Counted from the first letter of the stretch, positions 1-5,854 are shown. The stretch is 11,592 bases of DNA from JAVBKE01 sp031554215 (GCA_031554215.1 JAVBKF010000156.1:1-11592); one strand, 5' to 3'. Program-made: numbers and translations. Notes: a model not told the origin generated them from the letters alone.

Positions 1-88
1 TCAGTACAACTCAAAACCAACGTCCCCCACCCTTTCAATCCAATTTTAGTGTTTCAAACCATTGTAACTGAATTTAAAACCTTGTTTG

Positions 89-106
89 AAAAATATTGAT
101 ATTTTT
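89..106. repeat. AT-only perfect inverted repeat
   Basis: The 8-nt arms AAAAATAT and ATATTTTT flank the two bases TG. The sequence is AT-only apart from the centre and would form only a weak hairpin. It lies in the non-coding leader of the window (1-270), where I see no gene. It could be the tail of a terminator for a gene left of the window, or simply AT-rich chance. Confidence 0.3.
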
Positions 107-204
107 AATTCACTTCCTCAACTAATAATACCACCAGCAATTGTTTTCACGGATAACTAGATAAAATATACCAGGATTTCTTTTATTTAAATTTTAATTT
201 AAAA

Positions 205-229
205 GTTATCTCCAATGTGATAACATAAT
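205..229 (+). promoter_or_regulatory. Dyad and possible -10 upstream of the LXG operon
   Basis: GTTATC (205-210) and GATAAC (219-224) form a 6-nt dyad with an 8-nt centre, directly abutting CATAAT (224-229), which could act as a -10 box. No convincing -35 box is found 16-18 nt upstream, so promoter status is uncertain. If the -10 is real, the dyad would overlap the core promoter as an operator would. The rest of 1-270 is AT-rich and contains no recognisable gene. Confidence 0.25.
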
Positions 230-255
230 TGGTGTATTATGAGAATATTAGGACT

Positions 256-261
256 AGGAGG
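256..261 (+). promoter_or_regulatory. Ribosome binding site that fixes a TTG start
   Basis: A perfect AGGAGG lies inside the open frame that could be extended upstream to 229. The ATG at 263 is in another frame and stops after seven codons. The first start codon in the correct frame at proper distance is TTG at 271 (9-nt spacing), so this site argues for the shorter protein. Confidence 0.7.
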
Positions 262-270
262 CATGTCGTT

Positions 271-552
271 TTGGGTACAAGTGTAAAGAGCAGTATTGAT
301 GTTGCCACGGTAGTTACGAACGAAATGTACAGTGCATCAGATTCATTGCAGAATGCTTCGCAACAAAAAATTGAAGAGGCAGAAGAAACAACGTTGGAAG
401 TAAACGCACAAGCAATCACAGCTAATCACAAAATAATAAAACTATCCGAAGATTTTATTCAGTCATTCGAGAAAGATATTGATTGTATAGTGTTATCAGC
501 CGAGAAGTTTGAGGAACTAGACAAACAGATGTACAAAGGCGGTGTACGATGA
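271..552 (+). CDS. T7SS small partner, DUF3130/TIGR04197 (Lap1-like)
   Basis: Encodes a 93-residue, mostly helical, WXG100-sized protein from a TTG codon; AGGAGG ends 9 nt upstream. The C-terminal half (an A-N-motif helix, then a stretch ending S-A-E-K-F-E-E-L-D-K) matches my memory of the TIGR04197/DUF3130 type VII secretion family. F80-x-x-x-D84 (FEELD) fits the FxxxD motif described for Lap1 proteins of the T7SSb system, thought to act like the YxxxD/E export signal of Esx proteins. In characterised Streptococcus intermedius loci such proteins bind the helical LXG domain and are needed to export it. The gene is first in a tight four-gene operon, and its TGA overlaps the next ATG by 4 nt (ATGA at 549-552). 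Family assignment is from recalled patterns, not a search. It could alternatively be called YwqI-like, as in the B. subtilis ywqHIJK locus. Confidence 0.75.
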   Translation: MGTSVKSSIDVATVVTNEMYSASDSLQNASQQKIEEAEETTLEVNAQAITANHKIIKLSEDFIQSFEKDIDCIVLSAEKFEELDKQMYKGGVR

Positions 553-926
553 ACTATTCAAAACTTGAAATTCAGGAATTAGAGAGATTGGAAGATTTAA
601 AACGATCAGAGCTAAAGAGTATTTGGGAACAGCAGGAAGTGAACGAATTGGAAATTAGGAAGCATGAGCAGGAACTTGAGGCGGTGACTGCATTTCGCTT
701 TCAAAGCATCAGTCATTTAGAAGAAGTCCATGCTATCTGGTCAAACGACAATGAATTTGAAAATATCTTGTCTAGTAGTGTTCAAGACCATGATAACAAC
801 ACTCAAACAATGATCTATAGCCATGAACAAAAGCTTGAGCAATTGCAAAAAGAAAAACGCTTGCTGGATGACAAAGAGAATGATTATCAGCATGAATTAA
901 GAAAAATCGTGATGGAGGTTATGTAG
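549..926 (+). CDS. T7SS small coiled-coil partner, DUF3958 (Lap2-like)
   Basis: A 125-residue, highly charged, Glu/Lys/Gln-rich protein made of two predicted helical coiled-coil segments (about residues 4-48 and 85-122). They are separated by a less regular stretch with a Trp (A-I-W-S-N-D-N-E, around residue 64). The C-terminal L-x-K-E-K-R-L-L-D-D-K-E-N-D-Y pattern resembles the DUF3958 family found between DUF3130 genes and LXG genes in Listeria, Enterococcus and Streptococcus. The family is the second LXG partner (Lap2), a heteromeric chaperone or targeting factor acting in the cytoplasm before export. The start overlaps the previous stop, with AAGGCGG at 536-542 as ribosome binding site, so translation is probably coupled. 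No signal peptide or membrane segment is seen, as expected. YwqH/DUF5082 is the main alternative family. Confidence 0.7.
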   Translation: MNYSKLEIQELERLEDLKRSELKSIWEQQEVNELEIRKHEQELEAVTAFRFQSISHLEEVHAIWSNDNEFENILSSSVQDHDNNTQTMIYSHEQKLEQLQKEKRLLDDKENDYQHELRKIVMEVM

Positions 927-929
927 ATA

Positions 930-2627
930 ATGAGTTTAAATATGTTTCTTGATGAAACGAAAAAGCAGGCTGAGAGTGCGGAAGCTGTCTGTACGGAGAT
1001 AATCGAAGCCATGGGGAAAGTGATACAATCAGTCGAAGCCTTTGTACACAACGAGAACTTGCAGGGTGTCACATATAGTAGTGCCAAAGCCTACATGGAA
1101 AGTACATATAAGTTGCTTGCAGAGGCGATGATTTCATTATGCTGTGAACTGATGGTACAGAACAAACTGATTCCTACTTCATTTGAAGCAGACGTATCTG
1201 GTAGTGATATAATTGAAGCACAGGTGGAAGAACAAATTAGAGTGATTGATAACCTTTTTTATACTTTTGGCGATGAAATGAAACATATTGATGGAGCAGA
1301 TACATTATTTGATACCTTGGAAATGACGAAAAGGCAATTGCTAGATAAATTAGAGCTACTTTATCAATTTAACTACACATCAAAAGAGTACTTTGATTCT
1401 GCCAATGAACTGATATCAAATATTACGCGAGGGCTTGAAGAGGTACAACTAAATAAGGGCTACAATGCGTCAACAGGTACATTTAGCACAGCATCGCTAG
1501 ATATGAGCTGGAGTGAGGGGATGGCAGAGAAATCTATTCCATACTTCATTGATGTGCCAGAAGGGATGAATGAAGAGGAATACAAGGCGTATCGAAACCT
1601 AGTATTATCGCAAATTAAACAGCTTGAAGCAGACGGCTGGGATTCAGCTGCTATTAATGCTTATCTAAAGAAATTGAATAAAGATTTGACAAAGGAAAAT
1701 GCACAAGCTGAGCTGGCCAATTATGGTGAGCAAATGAAGTTAGTTGGCTCTGATATCTATTTATTACTGTTTAAAAGTAGCAATAAAACAGAGAAGCAGA
1801 AAATTTACTTAGTCCTTAAGCATTTGGGTGCGGTGACAGATGAAAATGGTATGTTACAACTGGGCTTCATGAAAGATAAGGACGGCAATTTGATACCGAA
1901 TCCTGGCGCACTAAAACTTGATCCAAAAATACCTCCGCATGATGAATTCTTTCATCAATTTTCAAAATGTGTACAGGGAGCTTATGCAACAAAGCCCTTG
2001 CCAAAGGAAGTACATCAATTTAGAATGTATATTGATAAGCATAATATTGAGTATATCCGTAATAATTATAAAGCTGAGGGAATGACAGATGAACAAGCAC
2101 TGGAAGCGTATGTGAATAAAGAATTAGAAGGTGAAAAAATGTATCGCGAAGATGCACGCTACCATAATAAATTCCCTGAAGTGCTTCCCCCGTATCCAGC
2201 ATCATTAGAGAATTCAAATAAAAGTGACATGAAAAAATATAAAGAGTACTGGGCAGGGCATGAGAATAGAAAACGTGTTAGTCAAGATTTTCATTCTGAA
2301 TATATACTTGATGAAAACGGTGCATTTGTGAGTCAATGGAATGTATTAGTTGTTAATGAAGGTATGGTTGACAGTGACCCAGCGCATTATGTACACGATG
2401 AAAATTTTGAAAATCAGATGACAAATGGAAGCTCTTTTAATTATGCTGATGGCAATGACTATGTTCATGAACATTTGGATTCTGACCCACCACAAACCCT
2501 TGACCCAGAAATAAGGGACGGTGTTAATTGGGAAAGTCCAACGTTACCTGAATATGATATTAAATCTGATAATGAGAAAGATGGATATTCAATTTGGAAA
2601 GATTCAGAAACAAACATTCGAGAATAG
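930..2627 (+). CDS. LXG-domain T7SSb polymorphic toxin candidate, C-terminal domain uncharacterised
   Basis: A 565-residue protein without signal peptide or membrane segment. Residues 1 to about 200 are helical and carry the hallmark L44-Q-G46 followed by V-T-Y-S-S-A-K-A-Y, typical of the LXG targeting domain that binds the two small partners and is exported by T7SSb. Residues about 205-330 form a helical linker. Residues about 335-535 are His/Asp/Tyr-rich: P-P-H-D-E-F-F-H-Q-F at 335-344, V-H-Q-F-R-M-Y at 361-367, D-F-H-S-E-Y-I-L-D at 453-461, N-G-S-S-F-N-Y at 499-505. From memory this resembles the uncharacterised DUF3114 family; I cannot verify that here. No HNH, ADP-ribosyltransferase, NADase or BC_2645-type deaminase motif is evident. 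GGAGG (914-918) precedes the ATG by 11 nt, and the gene starts 3 nt after the DUF3958 stop. LXG recognition is fairly sure, toxicity is inferred. Confidence 0.8.
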   Translation: MSLNMFLDETKKQAESAEAVCTEIIEAMGKVIQSVEAFVHNENLQGVTYSSAKAYMESTYKLLAEAMISLCCELMVQNKLIPTSFEADVSGSDIIEAQVEEQIRVIDNLFYTFGDEMKHIDGADTLFDTLEMTKRQLLDKLELLYQFNYTSKEYFDSANELISNITRGLEEVQLNKGYNASTGTFSTASLDMSWSEGMAEKSIPYFIDVPEGMNEEEYKAYRNLVLSQIKQLEADGWDSAAINAYLKKLNKDLTKENAQAELANYGEQMKLVGSDIYLLLFKSSNKTEKQKIYLVLKHLGAVTDENGMLQLGFMKDKDGNLIPNPGALKLDPKIPPHDEFFHQFSKCVQGAYATKPLPKEVHQFRMYIDKHNIEYIRNNYKAEGMTDEQALEAYVNKELEGEKMYREDARYHNKFPEVLPPYPASLENSNKSDMKKYKEYWAGHENRKRVSQDFHSEYILDENGAFVSQWNVLVVNEGMVDSDPAHYVHDENFENQMTNGSSFNYADGNDYVHEHLDSDPPQTLDPEIRDGVNWESPTLPEYDIKSDNEKDGYSIWKDSETNIRE

Positions 2628-2635
2628 GAGATGGA

Positions 2636-3061
2636 ATGAGAAAATCAAAGTTTCTAGTATGTATAGTGTGTGTGTTACTAATTATTACTGGCTGTGGTGA
2701 TAAGAAAGAATTAACTGTAGAGGACTTTGAAGAGATTAGAGCTGGGATGAGCACCGAAGAAGTAATAGATATCCTTGGCGAACCTCTAGAGATTGTGAGT
2801 AATAATAATACGGCACATGAACAGTGGCAAGTAGACAACGATAACAATAATGACAGATGGCTTGTAGATGATCCAAACTACTATTATAAATTCGCAGGAG
2901 GAAGCGAAGAGGAGCTACGGGAATTAGGTATAAAATTGGAGGATTCCAAGAATTTGATTTACTACCATTATGAATATGGTGAAAATGTGCATTCCGGTGA
3001 ACCGAATTATCAAAATGTGTATATTATTGATGATGTAGTTGTTATGATGTCTTTCATGTAG
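2636..3061 (+). CDS. Lipoprotein with BamE/SmpA-like segment, candidate immunity protein
   Basis: A 141-residue protein starting at ATG 2636. AGGAG (2626-2630) overlaps the LXG stop codon with 5-nt spacing; the frame stays open upstream to a TTG at 2594, but that lacks a site. The N-terminus has a basic start (M-R-K-S-K), a hydrophobic core, and lipobox I-T-G-C with Cys20, so it should be a lipoprotein on the outer face of the membrane. Residues about 28-50 (D-F-E-E-I-R-A-G-M-S-T-E-E-V-I-D-I-L-G-E-P) match the pattern 'xxIxxGMtxeEVxxlLGeP' typical of BamE/SmpA-like folds, also common in Gram-positive lipoproteins. Being last in the LXG operon, it is positioned as the immunity gene. A surface-anchored immunity protein is known for TelC (TipC), so the target may be extracytoplasmic. 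Function is inferred from position only. Confidence 0.75.
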   Translation: MRKSKFLVCIVCVLLIITGCGDKKELTVEDFEEIRAGMSTEEVIDILGEPLEIVSNNNTAHEQWQVDNDNNNDRWLVDDPNYYYKFAGGSEEELRELGIKLEDSKNLIYYHYEYGENVHSGEPNYQNVYIIDDVVVMMSFM

Positions 3062-3107
3062 ATGAGTATAAGATTTCTTAAACCGTTTCTGAATAGGCAA
3101 ATCAGGT

Positions 3108-3141
3108 AGCATGAGCTTTTTTCTAACTCATGCTGTTTTTT
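3108..3141 (+). terminator. Intrinsic terminator of the LXG operon
   Basis: AGCATGAG (3108-3115) pairs perfectly with CTCATGCT (3127-3134) around an 11-nt loop, followed by GTTTTTT. It lies 46 nt after the lipoprotein stop. It also helps separate this operon from the converging galU transcript. Confidence 0.85.
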
Positions 3142-3238
3142 ATATGGATTTGTCTATTCGTTGCCTGTTTAATGGCAGTTGCCCTTTACTGGCTGCTGCC
3201 AACCATCATCAATCAGATGGCATGAAAACAAATTGCTT

Positions 3239-3278
3239 ATTGCGAGTGGTAGCTCCGCCCGGAACTACCACTCGCAAT
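3239..3278. repeat. Strong GC-rich inverted repeat between converging genes
   Basis: ATTGCGAGTGGTAG (3239-3252) and CTACCACTCGCAAT (3265-3278) are perfect 14-nt complements. The inner TCC/GGA can extend the stem to about 17 pairs after one mismatch, leaving a GCCC loop. It is far more stable and GC-rich than its surroundings. On the - strand it follows galU by about 80 nt and is followed by AAGCAATTTGTTTTC, a broken U tract, so it might be an imperfect galU terminator. The lack of a clean T run makes a dispersed palindromic repeat equally plausible. A 12-nt palindrome GCTCAATTGAGC sits nearby, between it and galU. Confidence 0.7.
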
Positions 3279-3356
3279 GTTCACTTTCGCTACGCCTCAT
3301 TACTGTAGCAACTACAAGTGTCAATCGTAAGCGGCTCAATTGAGCATTTTGCTGAT

Positions 3357-4229
3357 TCACCCATGATATTGTGATAGCTTTAATTTTATAAAATCCAACA
3401 GATCGTCGCATAAATCCTGATTCTGTAATGCAAAATCAATTGTCGTCTCGATAAACCCCAACTTCTCCCCAACATCATAACGCGTTCCTTCAAAATCATA
3501 TGCATAGACTTGTTCGATTTCGTTCAATTTTTGAATCGCATCAGTCAACTGAATTTCACCGCCTGCACCTACAGTTTGATGCGAGAGGATTGTGAAAATT
3601 TCAGGTGAAAGAATATACCTGCCCATGATCGCCAAATTAGATGGTGCCGTTTTCGGGACCGGTTTTTCAGTGAAACTCTTTACCTGATACCGTCTACCGA
3701 TTTGTTCAAGTGGTTCGATAATACCATAACGATGCGTTTCATTACTTGGCACCTGTTGAACGCCAATGATAGAGCTTCCTGTTTGATCGTATTCGTTGAT
3801 TAATTGCTGCAAACAAGGGACCTCAGACTGGACAATATCATCACCTAGCAGCACAGCAAATGGTTCATTTCCAATGAAATTACGCGCACACCACACTGCA
3901 TGCCCTAATCCTTTGGGTGTCTTTTGTCTAATATAATGAATCTCCACTTTTGATGTTTGTTGTACTTTCTCCAATAATTCAAGCTTTCCTTTTTCAAGCA
4001 AGGTTGACTCTAGGTCGGAGGCGTAATCAAAATGATCCTCGATTGCCCGCTTGTTCTTCCCAGTGACAATTAAAATGTCATTAATACCTGAAGCAATGGC
4101 TTCCTCAACGATATATTGGATCGTTGGCTTATCAACAATTGGTAACATTTCTTTTGGCATTGCTTTTGTTGCAGGTAAGAATCTTGTACCAAGTCCCGCT
4201 GCAGGAATTATTGCTTTTCGCACTTTCAT
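3357..4229 (-). CDS. galU: UTP-glucose-1-phosphate uridylyltransferase
   Basis: A 290-residue cytoplasmic nucleotidyltransferase that makes UDP-glucose and pyrophosphate from UTP and glucose-1-phosphate, feeding glucosylated teichoic acids, glycolipids and other cell-envelope glycans. The signature G12-L-G-T-R-F-L-P-A-T-K-A-M-P-K-E-M28 is intact. Other family landmarks follow in order: G-L-G-H-A-V, the metal-binding L-G-D-D-I, S-F-T-E-K-P, G-G-E-I-Q-L-T-D-A-I and Y-D-V-G-E-K-L-G-F. The length matches B. subtilis GtaB (about 292). ATG 4229 is chosen over the TTG at 4250 because it begins the conserved M-K-V-R-K-A-I-I-P-A-A-G and has AGGGTGG just upstream. It appears to have its own promoter and is separated from the ssb pair by a terminator. 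GtaB and its paralogue YngB cannot be told apart here, so galU is the generic symbol. Confidence 0.95.
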   Translation of the reverse strand: MKVRKAIIPAAGLGTRFLPATKAMPKEMLPIVDKPTIQYIVEEAIASGINDILIVTGKNKRAIEDHFDYASDLESTLLEKGKLELLEKVQQTSKVEIHYIRQKTPKGLGHAVWCARNFIGNEPFAVLLGDDIVQSEVPCLQQLINEYDQTGSSIIGVQQVPSNETHRYGIIEPLEQIGRRYQVKSFTEKPVPKTAPSNLAIMGRYILSPEIFTILSHQTVGAGGEIQLTDAIQKLNEIEQVYAYDFEGTRYDVGEKLGFIETTIDFALQNQDLCDDLLDFIKLKLSQYHG

Positions 4230-4280
4230 AAACAACCACCCTATAGTCAAAATCGCGCTGTTATTTCTAAGCTGTTAATC

Positions 4281-4345
4281 ATTGTATGAAATGCTGGTCT
4301 TTTTATTCAAAACAAATTTAAAAACTGAAGTGGTACCCATGTCAA
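4281..4345 (-). promoter_or_regulatory. Two candidate SigA promoters for galU
   Basis: Read on the - strand, one candidate has a perfect TTGACA -35 (4345-4340), 17 nt, then a poor -10 TTTAAA (4322-4317). The other has TTGAAT (4310-4305), 18 nt, then TACAAT (4286-4281). The second would start transcription near 4274, about 45 nt before the galU ATG. Both lie just past the upstream terminator, so galU is probably transcribed independently. They are matches to consensus by eye only. Confidence 0.5.
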
Positions 4346-4350
4346 GGACA

Positions 4351-4393
4351 AGAAAAAAAAGAGCTAAACCACTAATAGAGGAGAGTGGTTTAG
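4351..4393 (-). terminator. Intrinsic terminator after the ssb/small-ORF pair
   Basis: On the - strand CTAAACCACT (4393-4384) and AGTGGTTTAG (4373-4364) form a perfect 10-bp stem around a 10-nt loop, followed by CTC and a run of eight T residues (complement of A-run 4353-4360). It is the end of the ssb transcription unit and lies immediately upstream of the galU promoter candidates. Confidence 0.9.
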
Positions 4394-4568
4394 TCATCTA
4401 GAGGCGTATATAGTTGTTTAAAACGGAAGATTTTAGCGAAGTTTACTGGCTAGTATCCTGTCAAGATATTGAGCCCTGAAAGTACGAGGGATTTGGGGGA
4501 GAATCATTGCGCTACAAGTACACCATTACACGTGCGCGAGGCACTGTATCACCAGTAAAGCGGAAGCA
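4394..4568. other. Unexplained 175-nt non-coding stretch
   Basis: This stretch lies between the small-ORF stop and the ssb terminator and would be a long 3' untranslated region. It is less AT-rich than the other gaps. TTTACTGG near 4443 and CCAGTAAA near 4552 are complementary 8-mers about 100 nt apart that could close a large stem. On the + strand one frame stays open from about 4430 to 4575 except for a single TGA, but has no start or ribosome binding site. I recognise no known RNA or protein. Confidence 0.3.
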
Positions 4569-4736
4569 TTATTGTTCTTTCTGAACTTCTAAGTGACATA
4601 GTTGATTCATTAACAACGCAATGGATTGTTTCATCATGTGAATTTCATGATCATGGTCTGCTACACGAGCGTTGGTATGACCGACAATCTTAATTAAATT
4701 TACAGTAGCATTTTCTTTCAAATTGGACGCAGCCAT
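4569..4736 (-). CDS. Small 55-residue hypothetical protein downstream of ssb
   Basis: Begins at ATG 4736, 4 nt after the ssb stop codon, so translation is probably coupled; the only nearby Shine-Dalgarno-like sequence is a weak GAAGG inside the end of ssb. The product is M-A-A-S-N-L-K-E-N-A-T-V-N at the start, then a helical His/Met-rich middle (D-H-D-H-E-I-H-M-M-K-Q) and a C-terminus ending L-E-V-Q-K-E-Q. No signal peptide or membrane segment is visible. I do not recognise a family. The amphipathic spacing suggests one or two helices. An alternative upstream start at 4760 or 4778 would overlap ssb. It is supported by position inside the ssb transcription unit, before the terminator, not by homology. 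Confidence 0.55.
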   Translation of the reverse strand: MAASNLKENATVNLIKIVGHTNARVADHDHEIHMMKQSIALLMNQLCHLEVQKEQ

Positions 4737-4740
4737 GGTC

Positions 4741-5127
4741 TCACACGCCTTCCTGCACATTTTCTGTTTCTTTATCAATCACATTGTCTTCGGAAGAATC
4801 GGATTTATGATTCCAATCTAAGAATTGCACATTTTCCGCAATCACTTCCGTCACATACACTGTACGCAGTTCTGCATTCTCATATTTACGAGTAGCGATT
4901 CTGCCAGTAACACCAACGACTGAACCTCTACCGCAATAAAGTGCTGTTTTCTCAGCCACTCTCCCCCACAAGGTACACTGGACAAAGTCTGTTTTGTATT
5001 CGCCTTGTTGATTGCGAAAATTTCTAGACACCGCAACAGCAACGTTAGAAACTGCCTTGCCATCAGGCGTATAGCGAAGGTCCACATCCTTGGTTAATCT
5101 GCCCACTAGTGTTGCTTGATTGATCAT
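4741..5127 (-). CDS. ssbB: Single-stranded DNA-binding protein, short SsbB type
   Basis: A 128-residue OB-fold protein that coats single-stranded DNA. The N-terminal 105 residues have the SSB pattern: M-I-N-Q-A-T-L-V-G-R-L-T-K-D, R-Y-T-P-D-G-K-A-V, F-V-Q-C-T-L-W54-G-R-V-A-E-K-T-A, G-R-I-A-T-R-K-Y-E-N and V-Y-V-T-E-V-I-A-E. It lacks the long Gly/Pro/Gln-rich linker and the D-D-D-I-P-F acidic tip of the replicative SsbA; the tail ends E-N-V-Q-E-G-V. Length and missing tip fit SsbB (YwpH, about 113 residues in B. subtilis), which serves natural transformation under ComK. The fabZ-side neighbourhood agrees with the B. subtilis ywp region. GAGGTG lies 5 nt before ATG 5127. I found no canonical AAAAN5TTTT ComK box upstream, so competence control is unproven. 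Confidence 0.9.
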   Translation of the reverse strand: MINQATLVGRLTKDVDLRYTPDGKAVSNVAVAVSRNFRNQQGEYKTDFVQCTLWGRVAEKTALYCGRGSVVGVTGRIATRKYENAELRTVYVTEVIAENVQFLDWNHKSDSSEDNVIDKETENVQEGV

Positions 5128-5177
5128 TTCATCACCTCAATTCGGTTTCTTACGTTCATCCTACCGCATCCACTAGA

Positions 5178-5212
5178 GGCTTGTAAAAACGATGAAATGA
5201 GAACTTACAACC
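5178..5212. repeat. Imperfect dyad upstream of ssb
   Basis: GGCTTGTAA (5178-5186) and TTACAACC (5205-5212) are complementary apart from one bulged C, with 18 nt between. It lies about 50 nt upstream of the ssb start, in the region where its promoter must be. It could be an operator or an untranslated-leader hairpin, or chance in AT-rich DNA. Confidence 0.3.
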
Positions 5213-5238
5213 TTTTACTGACAAAAAAAAACGTAAAC

Positions 5239-5279
5239 CAAAAAAAGTTCGCATCTTCTCACATCTAAGTTACGAACTT
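5239..5279 (-). terminator. Probable fabZ terminator
   Basis: On the - strand AAGTTCG (5279-5273) pairs with CGAACTT (5251-5245), and the 3' arm runs into a T tract (5246-5240). The stem is only 7 bp with a 21-nt loop, so it is weaker than the other terminators here. It lies 36 nt after the fabZ stop, which supports the role. Confidence 0.55.
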
Positions 5280-5314
5280 ATCCCTTTTTACTATTCCCAA
5301 ACGACCTATGTATT

Positions 5315-5731
5315 TTATTGAACCGCAAAAGTAAGTTCTGCTTCACAAGCAACCTGACCATCAACAGTTGCAACTGCTTTTCCTTTTCCAACTGGACCAC
5401 GTAGCTTAGTAATCTCTACAGATAGGTGCAATTGATCTCCTGGCTTAACCTGCTTCTTAAAGCGACACCCATCAATACCAGCAAAGAAAGCCAATTTCCC
5501 GCGATTTTCTTCTTTACCGAGGATCGCTACTGCACCAACCTGTGCCAACGCTTCCACAATTAACACACCTGGCATCACTGGGTAATCAGGAAAATGACCA
5601 TTAAAATATTGTTCGTTCGCACTCACATTCTTGATGCCAACAGCCGATGTCTCCGTTACTTCGAGAATGCGATCAACCAACAAAAAAGGATACCTGTGCG
5701 GGATGATCTCTTTGATTTCTTGAATGTCCAA
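5315..5731 (-). CDS. fabZ: (3R)-hydroxyacyl-ACP dehydratase
   Basis: Dehydrates 3-hydroxyacyl-ACP to trans-2-enoyl-ACP in type II fatty acid synthesis; a cytoplasmic hot-dog-fold enzyme. From the TTG start at 5731 it has 138 residues, near the roughly 141 of B. subtilis FabZ. The catalytic block G-H46-F-P-D-Y-P-V-M-P-G-V-L-I-V-E60-A-L-A-Q contains the active-site His and Glu. The N-terminal I-I-P-H-R-Y-P-F-L-L-V-D-R and the F-K-K-Q-V-K-P-G-D-Q-L strand are also classic. An ATG at 5746 in the same frame would add five residues, but GGAGG (5744-5740) overlaps that ATG and sits 8 nt before the TTG, and the family start aligns with the TTG. It is separated by about 120 nt from the upstream membrane-protein gene and followed by a weak terminator. 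Confidence 0.96.
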   Translation of the reverse strand: MDIQEIKEIIPHRYPFLLVDRILEVTETSAVGIKNVSANEQYFNGHFPDYPVMPGVLIVEALAQVGAVAILGKEENRGKLAFFAGIDGCRFKKQVKPGDQLHLSVEITKLRGPVGKGKAVATVDGQVACEAELTFAVQ

Positions 5732-5739
5732 ACTAGCTA

Positions 5740-5744
5740 CCTCC
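5740..5744 (-). promoter_or_regulatory. fabZ ribosome binding site overlapping an in-frame ATG
   Basis: The GGAGG on the - strand begins with the G of the in-frame ATG at 5746-5744 and lies 8 nt before TTG 5731. An automatic caller would likely choose the ATG, which has only a poor upstream sequence. The site therefore favours the TTG. Confidence 0.7.
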
Positions 5745-5854
5745 ATTACTATAATTAAATAGTCCTACGCCTACAGCTACATCAGTACAAACTATATTAT
5801 GCACAACGCTTCGTGATAGACCATCTGGCGCAAACCATGTCACACCCAGCAACT

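Noticed and set aside
2594..2635. Earlier TTG start for the lipoprotein, overlapping the LXG gene
   Set aside because: It would bury the signal peptide behind 14 charged residues and has no ribosome binding site; AGGAG fits ATG 2636.
5128..5245. ComK box upstream of ssb
   Set aside because: I looked for paired AAAAN5TTTT motifs and found only A or T runs without the right spacing.
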